14,108 bases of DNA from Stereocaulon alpinum (GCA_018257865.1 JAEUBA010000273.1:1-14108); one strand, 5' to 3'. Counted from the stretch's first letter, positions 1 to 10,317 are shown. Program-made: numbers and translations. The notes: a model not told the origin generated them from the letters alone.

Positions 1-1140
1 TTAAGCTCTAAAGAAGCTACTAAAAAAATAGTTACTATACCCCCTCCGCTAACTACTAATATAGGTAATACGCTAGCCTTTACTAAGGCTTAGACTACCT
101 TTATAATAACTACTATCTAAGCTACTGTAGTAGCGGCCCTTATAACGAATACCCTCCCGCCTACGCCTCCTAATCCTTAACGTTAGTAGAGAGCCCTTAC
201 CGCTAATCTCTAGCTATTAATAGACTATTACCTTTCTAAGCCTACCTCCAGTAGCTCTCCCGTTAATCTATCTAAAATTAATTATCCCTATAATCGTTTT
301 AGTAATTATAAGGGTAAGGTTAAGTATAATTTATAGAAGATAGTAATAAAGCTGTTTATTAAGGAATACCCTACTAACTTCTAAGAAGGATTAAAGTAAG
401 TCTCTACCTACTTTAAATACTCCTCCAGCGAAGCTTAAACCTTAATCCTTTAGTATATAGATCCTAATTATATAAGCCCTACTAAGAACGCCTCCGATAT
501 CTTAAAGATACTAAACTAGCGTTTTTTTAATTATAATTATATCTAGTCTACCCGCCTTATATATTATAAGCTCGAAATAGGATTAATAACTTATAATAAT
601 TTCCGGATTAAATTTACCTAGCTCGTAACTATAGGAAAAATTAATATAAAGCGCTAGTTTGAGGATCTATATAAGAAAATCTCCCCCGCCCTAAAAAGGG
701 ATATCCGTACTGAGAAATATAAGATAAATAAGGACTATACTACCCTTAATAAGTTCCTCGCAGTCGCTAATTAGGAGATATATAATATTAGAGCTAAAGA
801 AGCTGTAATAAAGCCTTATCTAAATACTAACCCTTATAGTATCCTTAAGATAAGGAGCTAGTAAGCCCCCTTACCTACTCTAATCCCTTATATAGACCGC
901 TAAATTACCTTTAGAGGTATAACTACCCGCTCCCCCTCTAATACCTATAAAGAGGAATATTATAAGGAGGAGCGTCCTATATTAAAGGATAAGCCGAAGT
1001 ATTTCTATTATAATAAGGAAGGCTACTTCGCTACTAAATACCCTAAGTGTCTCTACAAAGCAGTATAAGAAGTCGCTAGCGAAGATAAGGACGTTAGAGA
1101 TACTAGAGAAGTTAAGGAATTATTAGATTCAAAAAACTAG
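1..1140 (+). pseudogene. gag: RT-B gag (capsid and nucleocapsid), 5' end possibly cut
   Basis: Structural polyprotein that would form the virus-like particle and bind element RNA. Frame 1 reads through the whole interval with coding-like sequence interrupted only by TAG/TAA. About 330-830 resembles the retrotransposon Gag capsid region, with aromatic and charged spacing around YNNFRIKFT and RWFEDLY-like stretches (here the Trp codon is TAG). A CCHC zinc knuckle lies at 1000-1041 with exact C-X2-C-X4-H-X4-C spacing, but all four zinc ligands (codons 1000, 1009, 1024 and 1039) are now Tyr. That is the outcome expected when TGT/TGC and CAT/CAC suffer RIP. An acidic tail follows to the TAG at 1138-1140. 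No start codon can be assigned because ATG becomes ATA under RIP and the 5' boundary may lie before base 1. Pol begins one frame back (-1) at 1131. Confidence 0.85.
1131..1137 (+). promoter_or_regulatory. -1 ribosomal frameshift site A_AAA_AAC, RT-B gag/pol
   Basis: The heptamer reads tcA AAA AAC in the gag frame and is followed at once by the gag TAG (1138-1140). Pol continues in the frame one base back, first codons AAA AAA CTA GCT. A_AAA_AAC is a well-known X_XXY_YYZ slippery sequence for -1 frameshifting. The motif survives because its only cytosine is followed by T, not A, so it is not a preferred RIP target. The TAG might itself be a mutated CAG or TGG. I did not work out a downstream pseudoknot. 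Confidence 0.8.
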
Positions 1141-3206
1141 CTATCCTTAGGGAAGTCGCCCCTAAGGACCTACTATTCTTATTATCTATAGAATTCTATA
1201 ATCCTTTTAGTAGACGCTTATTTATATATCCTATTACCTTAATAGCTTAGGATAAGGAATATAAATTAAAAGCTTTTACTAATACTAGTACTACTATATA
1301 CTCGTTTATTAATAAAAAAGAAGTGTAAATCCTTTCTAATACCCTTAATATTATCCCTATTCCCCTTTCTAAACCCCGATACCTTTACGGATATAATAGT
1401 AAAATACGAAGGAAGCCTATTACCTATACTATCTATCCCTTAATACGGGTTAGCGACTATATAGAGTCTACTATACCTATACTTATTACTAACTTAGGTA
1501 ATTAATATATTATCCTTAGTAAGCCGTAGATAAATAAGTATAAGGTCCTACTAGATATAGCAGATAATCGTATTATCTTTATACTAGGGCGTTATAACTA
1601 TACGGGTATACCTACGCCTAAGCCGCCTACCTCCAGTCTAGGAGTTAAAGCTAAATTAACTGCCTTAAAGCCGGCAAAGTCTACTAAGATCGCTGTAGCA
1701 AAACCTAAGCCGAAGAAGGTTAGCCCTACTCAGCCTACTCCTCCCCCGCCTAAAGAAAATAAGGCGTTAGACATTAGTTAAATTAGTATAGCAGCCTTCC
1801 ACCTGCTAGCCTAGAATCCGAAGAAGTACTAAGTTTAGTACTTCTCTATAACCCTTGCTAGAATAGACTATCAACTAAGAAAAGATGTTCTAACGGAAGT
1901 AATACGCGAGACTACTGTCTATATTAAGGATAATATTAAAAAGAAGCTCCTAAAGGAGTACTACGACTTAATTAATATCTTTAATAAAGATAAGGTAAAG
2001 GTTCTCCCTCCGTATCGACTATATAATTATAAGATTAAATTAGAGCTAGGGAAGAAGCTACTGTAGAGCCGACTATACCTAATATCTAGCTTTAAGCTAT
2101 AAAAGGTGAAAGAATACCTTAAAGAGAATCTAAAGAAGGGCTTTATCTTACTAAGTACCGCTCCGTATACGTCCCCTATACTATTCGTATAGAAGAAGGA
2201 TAGTAGCTTAAGATTCTGCGTAGACTACTGTAGACTTAATACTATTATAATTCGGAACCGCTATCCGATCCTATTAATCGAAGAAGCCTTAGCTTATATA
2301 GTAGGTTATAAGTACCTTACTAAGCTTAATATTATTACTATATTTAATAAGCTTAGAATATATCTAGATAGTAAGGACTATACCACCTTTACTACTTCTT
2401 TCAGAGCGTTTAAATACTATATATTACCTTTCGGACTAACCGGAGGCCCTGCCTCCTACTAGTAATATATAAACGATACCTTATTTAAGTATCTTAACAA
2501 CTTTTGCTAAGTATACTTAGATAATATCCTAATTTATAGTAAGACTAAGAAGGAGTACTGAGAGTATATTAGAAAGGTCCTTATATAACTGCGCGAAGTA
2601 GGCCTTTAGGTAGATATCGATAAATATAAGTTCTATATATAAGAGACGAAGTTTTTAGGATTGATAGTATCTACTAGTAGACTAAGAATAGACCCTAATA
2701 AGGTTAAAGTAGTCGCTAACTAAGAAACCCCTACCTACCTAAAGGAGATATAAGTATTCGTTAGCTTCTATAACTTCTACTATTAATTTATTAAGGACTT
2801 CTCGAAGACGGTAAAACTACTAGTAGCGCTTACTAAAAAAGATTACCCGTTCCGTTAGTCCGAAGTATATTAATCGGCCTTTAAAGAGATAAAGGATCTG
2901 GTGACTAGTGCCCTAGTGCTAAGGTATTATAAAAGATCTTAACCAGCGGTGCTGGAGACTAACTCCTTAGACTACGTTAACAGCGGAGTATTATTGCAAG
3001 CAGATAACGATAGGGTACTATATCTAGTCGTATTCTATAGTAAGAACTTACTACTAGTAGAATATAACTACGAGATCTATAATAAGGAACTACTAGTAAT
3101 AGTTCGCTACCTAAAGCACTAGCGCCCTAAACTTGAGTTAACGGATATCCCGATTTAGATCTTCACCGACTATAAAAGCTTAGAGTACTTTATATAAATA
3201 AAGGAG

Positions 3207-3211
3207 CTTAC
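3207..3211 (+). repeat. CTTAC target-site duplication, left copy
   Basis: Five bases directly left of the 142-bp insertion. They match 3354-3358 on its right. Removing the insertion and one copy rejoins the RNase H frame (Lys-Glu-Leu-Thr followed by Arg-Arg). Confidence 0.85.
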
Positions 3212-3353
3212 TGTTAACCTAGTAACTATGGGCGCAGTTACCGCTAAACCCCTAAGGGCAAAACTCAAAATGTTCGGTGCTTGCTAGGGCGACACTATTA
3301 GACTGTATATAGCTTAGTAGTCCGGGGGTGTAGTATACCCCGGAGCCCTAACA
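3212..3353. mobile_element. 142-bp TG...CA insertion, probable solo LTR of a small LTR element
   Basis: The insert begins TGTTAACC and ends CCCTAACA, giving short TGTTA/TAACA inverted ends. It is flanked by 5-bp CTTAC duplications, the hallmark of integrase-mediated LTR insertion. It interrupts RNase H of RT-B, and the coding sequence rejoins cleanly without it. It contains 12 CpA or TpG dinucleotides in 142 bp, so it has largely escaped the RIP that scarred its host element. It was either inserted after RIP or is too short to be recognised (the known RIP length threshold is a few hundred bp). A GC-rich stem (3321-3327 with 3338-3344) lies near the right end. It shares only the first eight bases with the RT-C LTR, so it belongs to another family. 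A non-autonomous short-LTR (TRIM-like) element is an alternative. Orientation is unknown. Confidence 0.8.
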
Positions 3354-3358
3354 CTTAC
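3354..3358 (+). repeat. CTTAC target-site duplication, right copy
   Basis: Matches 3207-3211; the RNase H coding sequence of RT-B resumes here. Confidence 0.85.
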
Positions 3359-4340
3359 CCGCCGTTAAGCTAGATAGGCTGAGAAGTTAGTAGACTATAA
3401 CTTTAAGATTATATACCGTACTAAGAAGTCTAATAGGAAAGTAGATACCCTAACTAGGTTACCTAACTTAGTGCCTACGGATAAGGACGACTTACGTCTA
3501 AAGCACTAGTATTATATACTGCTATTACCTAAGTATTTCTAAGGCTATAATCTAACCTTCTTAGTTAAGGAGGGGGGTAAGCCTACGGAGGAGCAAATTA
3601 ATATACTAACGGACGAGGACTTACCCCTCTACGCTAGAATTATATTAGTAAATTAGGATAATAAGGACTGCACGTAGGTCTAAGAGGCTGTTAAGAAGAA
3701 TCCTACCCAGATCTTCGATAGTATTAATCTAAGGTACTACTCCTAACGCTATTATACGCTCTTCTATAAAGAACGCCTTTAGGTCCCCGCCTTACTAAAG
3801 CTTTATATCGAGCTTATAAAGGAAAGCTATAATCTCCCCGTAAGCAGTTACTTAGGAAGAGATTATATACTAGAGATTCTAAAGCGTTAATTCTACTAGC
3901 TAGGTATAAAAGAGGAAGTAGTACGCTATATCCGTAACTGCTATACGTGTTAAAGAAGTAAAGTACTAAGAGATTAGTATAATAGACTCCTATAACCCCT
4001 ACCGACTCTAGAATAGCGTTAGTAGGATATCTTAATAGACTTTATCACCGGTCTCCTAATATCTAATAATTATAACGCTATTTATATACTAGTAGATCGC
4101 TTTACTAAGGAACGGCACTACGCCCTATATATAGCTACGGACGAAGGAACCTCTATAGAGGCTATAGTAGATATCTTACTTAACTACGTCTTCCGTACCT
4201 ATAGTCTGCCTAATTTAATAGTATTAGATTAAGGCCTATAGTTTATCTTATTAGTATGGAAGGCCTTATATAAGTAGTTATAAATTAAAGTAAAGCTGTC
4301 TACAGCGTTCCACCCGGAAACTAATAGATAAACTGAAAGG

Positions 4341-4345
4341 GCTAA
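4341..4345 (+). repeat. GCTAA target-site duplication of RT-C, left copy
   Basis: Five bases before the TG start of the RT-C 5' LTR, identical to 11144-11148. They lie two codons after the catalytic Glu of the RT-B integrase. Confidence 0.93.
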
Positions 4346-4594
4346 TGTTAACCCTCAAGCGTGTGCGCGTTATAGCTACGCTAACGTAATGATATTAATT
4401 AGGGTCTAGGGGCTTAGCAATAGTATTGCTACCTAAGACTCCCCCGTATTTTGGGGATCTTTAGAAATTAGTTCTGCTACTACTTAACTACTAAGTAATA
4501 TAATTATATCTATTACTTAATACCTGAATCTAGTAACTTCACGTCTCTTATACCTTAGTGCGCTAGCTTAGAGCCGGCGTCGCTAGCCTTTATA
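4346..4594 (+). repeat. RT-C 5' LTR (249 bp)
   Basis: Starts TGTTAACCCTC and ends with the RIP-altered CTTTATA (the 3' copy keeps CTTTACA). It has the same length as the 3' LTR with no gaps. I count 12 differences between the two, all transitions, 11 of them at CpA/TpG sites. This copy retains 12 CpA/TpG dinucleotides, the 3' copy 7. It would contain the promoter and polyadenylation signals, but TATA-like strings are too common in RIP-altered DNA to assign a box. The 9-mer AGAAATTAG at 4463-4471 is complementary to the sequence just after the LTR. Confidence 0.93.
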
Positions 4595-4606
4595 GTTCTA
4601 ATTTCT
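4595..4606 (+). other. RT-C minus-strand primer binding region, possibly self-priming
   Basis: Where a tRNA primer site normally lies (right after the 5' LTR) there is no TGG-start tRNA-like sequence. Instead CTAATTTCT at 4598-4606 is the exact reverse complement of AGAAATTAG at 4463-4471 inside the LTR. In the fission-yeast Tf1 element the 5' end of the transcript folds back on the primer site and primes synthesis. The pairing here would allow something similar, but 9 bp in AT-rich DNA could be chance. Confidence 0.35.
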
Positions 4607-4671
4607 CTACCTTTTTAAGGGAGAGGCCCGGAGTTGCTATAATATTAGGTTAGACGCGTAGTTATACTACT

Positions 4672-5907
4672 ATAACCGTTGCTAACGCTAAAGAACCTAA
4701 CGATATTAATAATAATAACGATCCTACGGAGAGCTATAGGACCGACGGAGAGTCTTAGCTAGATACCTCCGATTTAGATAACGCTAATCTTAAGCAACGC
4801 TTATAAGAAGCCTAAGCGACGAATCGCCGCCTAAAGTAACTACGCGAATTATTAGCATTAGAAGCTGAAAACGATATAATTTAATACCCTAAGTCGCGGA
4901 GTACTATTAGAATACCTATAGGGATAGTTTAAGAGGAGGAATAATATCCTACTACCGCTATATTAGTATAATTAGTTAATATTGCTAGCTAAAGGATTCC
5001 TTTATATCTTATAACGCCCGCCTTCGGCGCGCCTACGAACCTACCTATTAGACTCTAAAGACCCCTAGTGCCGAAAAGCTTTCAGCCTAAGAATATACGA
5101 CCCTATAAGGGAATTAGCGAGGGTAAATACCTACGCTGATTCGCTAACTTAGAGAAGAAGTTTCTTAAGAGTCCGGAGTACTTTACTACTAAACTATCTA
5201 AGATAGTCTACTATATAGACGCCTTAGAAGATAACCCGAATTCTTAGTAGAATACCTACCTGAAGGACTATAGATAGGATAATATAACGTTCGAATTCTT
5301 TAAGTAATTCCTATATAATTTAGTTATAGATCCTATCAACCGCCGTCTCCTCGCCTATAAAAGGTTTAAGGAGGTAAAGTAACGTTCTAACTAGAAAGTT
5401 ACTATATTTAAGGCCTACTTAGAGGAGTTAGAAGCTAACCTACCGCCTATAGCCCTAAAGCTTAAAGCTAACCTCTTCCTAGCTAAGCTGAGACCGGAGC
5501 TGAAGAATAAAATCTTAAGTATAGGTAAGGTGTCTGATAATAGGGATAATATCGTTGCCTAAGCTATTATATAAGAGAATACTATAGGGCGTAAGCGTCG
5601 CAGAGGCGGCGGCTTAAGTACTTATAGGAAATTATCTAACTATAGGGCCTCTAAGTTATAAGGGAGCCGCCTATTAGAATAACGGATTTCTAAGCCTAAT
5701 AGGCTGGGCCTAAGGGTTAATAGCTTATAGTTAGCGCGAAATAAATCTCGTTTAAGGAGTCTAAAGCGGAAGACTGATTTAGATTTAGTAACTAAGCTTA
5801 TCTACTATTATTACGGAAAGCTAGGCTATATAAGCCTAAATTATCCTAATCGCGATAAGCCTATAACTTATACTAGTATCGGTATAGTATTAGTAAAAAA
5901 TAATTAG
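4672..5907 (+). pseudogene. gag: RT-C gag with N-terminal coiled coil and zinc knuckle
   Basis: Particle-forming polyprotein of RT-C, read in frame 1. The start is uncertain: ATG would now be ATA, and ATA codons at 4639, 4642 and 4672 are candidates; I chose the last because the sequence after it looks protein-like. An N-terminal Asn-rich acidic segment is followed by a Leu/Glu/Arg-rich region (about 4756-4872) that would form a coiled coil if TAG/TAA codons were once Gln. The capsid-like region runs about 5080-5560 and includes a WFANLEKKF stretch. A basic linker follows. The CCHC knuckle is at 5803-5844 (codons 5803, 5812, 5827 and 5842) with exact C-X2-C-X4-H-X4-C spacing and all four ligands changed to Tyr. 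It ends at TAG 5905-5907, just after the slippery site. A TGA at about 5140 (probably former CGA or TGG) and several TAG/TAA break it. Confidence 0.83.
5895..5901 (+). promoter_or_regulatory. -1 ribosomal frameshift site, RT-C (A_AAA_AAT, likely ex A_AAA_AAC)
   Basis: In the gag frame the codons are GTA AAA AAT AAT TAG; pol follows one base back. The seventh base is T followed by A. RIP of CpA would turn C into T here, so the ancestral heptamer was plausibly A_AAA_AAC, as in RT-A and RT-B. The same change turns the first -1-frame codon after the heptamer from CAA into the TAA now at 5901-5903. Confidence 0.68.
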
Positions 5908-8900
5908 CCCCCGCAACCGCCTTAGAAGCGGGGGAAGAAACCCGAAAAGTAGAGATAAGTCCTTCTATCCTAACTAAGGGTTAGATAATACTTAATACTA
6001 GCCTGTAGTAGGTTACTACTTTACTAGATACCAGATCGTAGCTTAATTTAATCTCCTAGAAGTTTATAGTTTAATAGGACCTACTACCTTCTACTGCTAA
6101 CTTACCGCTACTAGAAGCTCTAAGTAGCTCTAGTATATACGTCTATAGTACCTATTAATTTAAGTATATACTTATTAATAGCTGGGGCTGCGGTAAGGAG
6201 TATAGTATACTTTTCTATACTATTAATCTTAAGGGTCCTAATATCGTAGTTGGTATACTAGGGTTGAAGCAAATAAAGATTTTACTCGATCCTTTAGCGG
6301 AGTAGTAGCGGTTTAAGGTTAATACTAAAAAGTTTTAGGTTAATAAGCCTACTATCTTCGGCTATTACCTTAAGAAGGAGCCTAAAGTTTATATAATTAT
6401 ATACGCCGCTGTAGCGACTAATTACTTAGATAGAGGAAGCTTAGAATAGATTCTAAAGGAACTGCTAGAGTTCTTTGATATCTTCTTAAATAAGAAAGCT
6501 GGAACCTTACCCTTATTAAAGGAAGGCGACTATATAATTAATATTAAGGATAGTAAGGAGCCGCCTTATAGGCCTCTCTATAATCTATCTTAATCTAAGC
6601 TAGCGGAGCTGTAGCGCTATCTTAATAATACGCTTATAAAAGGCTAGATATACTATTTAGTTTCTTCAGCTGGAGCACCTATCCTCTTTATACTGAAGAA
6701 GGATAGTAGGCTGCGTCTTTATATTAATTATTAGGGGTTGAATACGGTAACTGTTAAAAATTAATACCTATTACCTCTAATTACTAAGATATTAGACCGC
6801 CTATACGGAGCTAAAAAGTTTACTAAGTTAGACTTAAAGGATACCTATTATAGGATCCGAATTAAAGAAAGTAATAAGTAGAAGACTGCGTTCCGCACCT
6901 GCTATAGTTACTTTAAATACTTAGTTATACCTTTTAGGCTCGCTAACGCCCCAGCGACGTTTTAAGCGTATATTAATAGGGCTCTTATAGGGCTTATTAA
7001 TATTTCGTATATTATCTATCTTAATAATATCTTAATTTATAGCGCGAACCTAGCGGACTACTAGCGGTATATTTAGCAAGTGCTAGAATAATTGCGTTAG
7101 TTCTCGCTTTTCGCTAACCTAAAGAAGTGTTAGTTTAGTACTGAACGGGTTGAATTTCTTAGATTTATTATATCTACCGATAGCGTAGTAATAGATCAGG
7201 AACGCGTAACGATAATTAGGGAATAGCCTAGGCTAGAGACCTTTTAAGATATATAAGTCTTTTTAGGCTTTATAAATTTCTACCGGCGGTTTATTTATAA
7301 TTACGCCGCCGTTACCGCGCCTCTAACCGACTTACTTAAAGGCAGTAAGGACGGGAAAAAGGTAGGTTAACTTTAATAGAATAATAGTACTGAAGGTACT
7401 TTTTAAAAGCTTTAGGACATCTTTTCTAGTACGCCGTTTCTCCGCTACTTCAACCTAGAAGTAAAGTTGCGTATAGAAACTAACGCCTCTAACTTTACTA
7501 TTATAGTAGTACTTACGCAGCCGGATAATAATAGCTACTAGCACCTAATTACCTTTTAGTCCTAGAAGATAATTCCTGCGGAGTAGAATTATAAGGTTTA
7601 CGACTAAGAATTGCTCGCTATAGTAGCGGTAATAAAATAGTAGCGGTACTACCTAGAAGGTAGCCCGTTTATTATTAAGGTTCTCACTAATTATAATAAT
7701 CTTAAGGGCTTTATAAAGTAGAAGTAATTAAATTCCTAGTAAGCTAGATAGGCGCTAACGCTCGCTACTTTTAATTTCGAAATTACTTATCGTACTGGAA
7801 AAACGAATCCTGCGGATCCGCTATTGTAACGCCCTAATTATAAAGGAAGTTCCCCGCTGAACACTAAGTTATTGCTAATATTGCAGAATAAACTCGTACT
7901 TTAGGGTAGAGATAAGGAAGGTAAAGAAATTATTACGGTAATATCGCCGGCGTTTTAAATTACAGGCCTCTAAGTTATTATTCCTTAGAAGGATATAAGA
8001 GGTATTATTAAGTCAGCTTATAAGGATCCTTAATATTTAATTAAGACTTTAATTTAAGACTTATAGGCTACTAATAATTAGACGAAATCCTTTTCTATAA
8101 ATAAGGGTACGCTGTTATAGCGCTATCTCTAAAGCAAGGTATAGGCTCTAGACCTAGAAGGTTTATTAAGAAATAATAACCGCCTATATATCCCTAGAGA
8201 TAAAGCCTTAAGGGAAGAACTTATTAGTAAATACTATAATAATCCCCTAGCAGGGTACTTTAGCGCTGAGAAGATATATAAGTTACTTACCCGTAAATAC
8301 TTTTAGTATAGGAGTTCTAAGTAGGTTGATAAGTATGTTAAGACTTATAATATCTACTAAAGAACTAAGGCTCCCCGCTATCGCCCCTATAGCGAACTAA
8401 GTTCGCTTCCTATTACTAATAAGCTATAGAAGGAGCTCTTAATAGACTTTATTATAGGTCTACCCCTAAGTAAATATAAGAATATAGTCTATAACGCTAT
8501 TCTAGTAATTATTGATTGATTTACGAAGATAGTAAGGTATATACCTACTACTACTATAATCGACGCTGCTGAGCTGGCGGATATTTTTTATACTGAGGTA
8601 GTATATTATTACGGTATACCTAATAGTATTATTAGCGATAGAGGCTTAGTATTTACTAGCGCCTTCTAGTCGGCTATTTATTTTTACTCTAAGATTAAGC
8701 GCCGCCTAAGTACCGCCTTTTATCCTTAGACTAATAGTTAAACGGAACGCTAGAATTAGGTGCTGGAGTACTACTTATAGGTCTTTGCTAATAATAAGCA
8801 GACTACTTAGGCGAAACAGCTGCTAATAGCAGAATTCGTATATATAAATAGTCTTTATTCCTCTATCGGAACGACGCCGTTCTACTTAATATATAGATAT

Positions 8901-9560
8901 TACCCTAAACTTTATTAGGAGCTTAAGGATAAGTCCCTTAAGGGGAGGATACCTACTATAAATAAGAGGATTAGATTACTATAAGTGTTAAGAGACGAAG
9001 CTGCGGAACGCTTATAGCGCGCTAGAGAGTCTTAAGCTAAGTAGTATAATAAGAATTATAAGCCTTAAAGCTATAAGGTCGGAGATCTAGTAATACTATT
9101 AACTAAGAATCTTAAGTAAAAACGCCTAAGTAAAAAGTTATCTTATAAATTCGTAGGGCCTTTTAGGATTACTAATAAAGTAGGAGCGTAGGCTTACCGC
9201 CTTCTACTACCGTAAACTTATAGAATCTATAATACTTTTTATATCTTATTATTAGAACTATACTACCTTCGCGACGGCGATACGACGTCAGCGAACTTTA
9301 TATAAGCCCCTAAACTTATTAATAATAATAAGATATAGGAGGTTAAAGAAATTATAGATAAGGTTTGAGATAAGTAAGGCGTTTAGTATAAGGTTAAATA
9401 GACTAGCTGGGGTAAAGAATATAACTAGTAGTTACTAGACGAAGAGCTTAAGGATACCCGTAATTTAACTTAAGCCTTTAACGAGTAGACGGTTAATAAG
9501 CGTATACGATCTCCAGTTCTTTAAATACTACTAACAGCAGCGAGTAAGCGGCGGCGATAA
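5895..9560 (+). pseudogene. pol: RT-C pol: protease, RT, RNase H, integrase, chromodomain
   Basis: Frame 3 stays in register for about 1,220 codons. The protease active site is at 6027-6038, reading Asp-Thr-Arg-Ser where Asp-Thr-Gly-Ser is expected. Reverse transcriptase spans about 6540-7180; its YxDD box at 7017-7028 reads Tyr-Leu-Asn-Asn. RNase H lies at about 7430-7800. The integrase zinc-binding region is at about 8200-8370, with its CxxC now Tyr-Asn-Ile-Tyr near 8348. The core has Asp 8445, Asp 8637 and Glu 8745, again with 35 residues between the last two. An integrase C-terminal region follows at about 9060-9290 (KVGDLV-like, then a GPFRI-like stretch near 9160). The chromodomain-like module is at 9336-9450, beginning Glu-Val-Lys-Glu-Ile-Ile-Asp. 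The first stop after it is TAA 9558-9560, which might be a mutated CAA. Tens of TAG/TAA codons and the lost YxDD aspartates make it inactive. Confidence 0.9.
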
Positions 9561-9744
9561 TATAAGTTATAATAATTATAAACCTTATAGGTGAATAGTC
9601 TTATACTATAAGCGTACTCCTCTATAATTATTATACTTACTTACTTATACCTTAGTAGAATAAAGAAGAGATTAAATTAATTACTAGCTAAATATCTATC
9701 TTATATTAGTAAGACGACGTATATAGGTGCGCTGCTAAATATTA

Positions 9745-10317
9745 GTAGAAAAAAAGAAGAAGGAAAAAATAAACGAATATCCTAACGCCGTCTCTACGCT
9801 AATATATAACGGTATAATTATTCCTTTAGGAGCTTAATATATTACTGGAGACTCTCTATCTCCTTAGTATACTTAGTAATTATTTATTAGAGGGTTCCTA
9901 ACTTAAACTGCTAGTTAGCGATAGTTTACTTAAGTTCTATAACCCGCTATCTCGCCGCCGTAAGTTCCTATTAGAGATTAGTAATTATTATAGGAGCTGC
10001 CCTATTCGTCGCTATAGTTTAGCCTTACGCTTTTCGCTATTAGGTAATACGCTTCCCGATTTTCTTGCGCTTACGTTATACTTAGTAAGTCTAGCCTTCG
10101 CGCCTATAACGCCGTACTGATCGCTATATAGACCGACGAAACGGCTCTAGGATCTAGATATATTAGGAGGCGACGTAGCAGAGCTATTAGAATAATATAC
10201 CTTATAATAATAATCAAGCCTATAGTAGCTATCCTTATAACGTTAATAGGGAGGAGCGTCGCCGCGATCGCAATCGTTATTCCCCGTACAGAAACAAGTC
10301 CTACAGGGCAAAGGCAT
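9745..10317 (-). pseudogene. Antisense reading frame with Cys-rich start and coiled coil
   Basis: On the - strand an ATG at 10317-10315 opens a frame whose first residues are MPLPCRTCFCTGNNDC, a Cys-rich start suggesting metal binding. That frame stays free of TGA over the interval. A neighbouring - strand frame contains, at 9943-9815, a 43-residue stretch with hydrophobic residues exactly every seventh position (V, I, L, I, I, I, L) and mostly Leu or other large residues at +3, in a Glu/Lys/Gln-rich background. That is a strong coiled-coil pattern, provided TAG/TAA are read as former Gln. The Cys-rich start and the coil are in different frames. A TGA in the coil frame at about 10214 shows the switch (an indel, or two alternative frames) lies between roughly 10215 and 10140. 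I recall Cys-rich plus coiled-coil antisense frames in some fungal retrotransposon repeats, but cannot verify that. No function is assigned. Confidence 0.45.

Larger units (their letters stand above)
1131..4345 (+). pseudogene. pol: RT-B pol, 5' part: protease, RT, RNase H, integrase core
   Basis: Frame 3 carries the polyprotein. The protease active-site triplet is at 1281-1289, now Asn-Thr-Ser where Asp-Thr-Gly is expected (both changes are G-to-A after T). A Pro/Lys-rich linker lies at about 1610-1780. Reverse transcriptase spans about 2080-2640; its YxDD box at 2514-2525 reads Tyr-Leu-Asp-Asn. RNase H spans about 2790-3470, includes an FTDYKSL-like stretch near 3160, and is split by the insertion 3212-3353. 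The integrase zinc-binding region lies at about 3860-3960 (the CxxC near 3943 reads Tyr-Thr-Cys). The catalytic core has Asp at 4038, Asp at 4227 and Glu at 4335, with exactly 35 residues between the last two, the DDX35E spacing. The frame is broken after codon 4341 by RT-C and resumes at 11149. Many TAG/TAA codons, all explainable as former CAG, CAA or TGG, make it non-functional. Confidence 0.9.

Noticed and set aside
4595..4625. tRNA-type primer binding site after the RT-C 5' LTR
   Set aside because: No TGG, and no TAG that would be its RIP product, lies at the expected place, and nothing resembles a tRNA 3' end.
6171..6190. Asn-Ser-Trp-Gly motif in RT-C taken at first for the protease active site
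   Set aside because: A better Asp-Thr-Gly-Ser site lies 50 codons upstream at 6027-6038 in the same frame; the later motif is in the middle of the protease domain.
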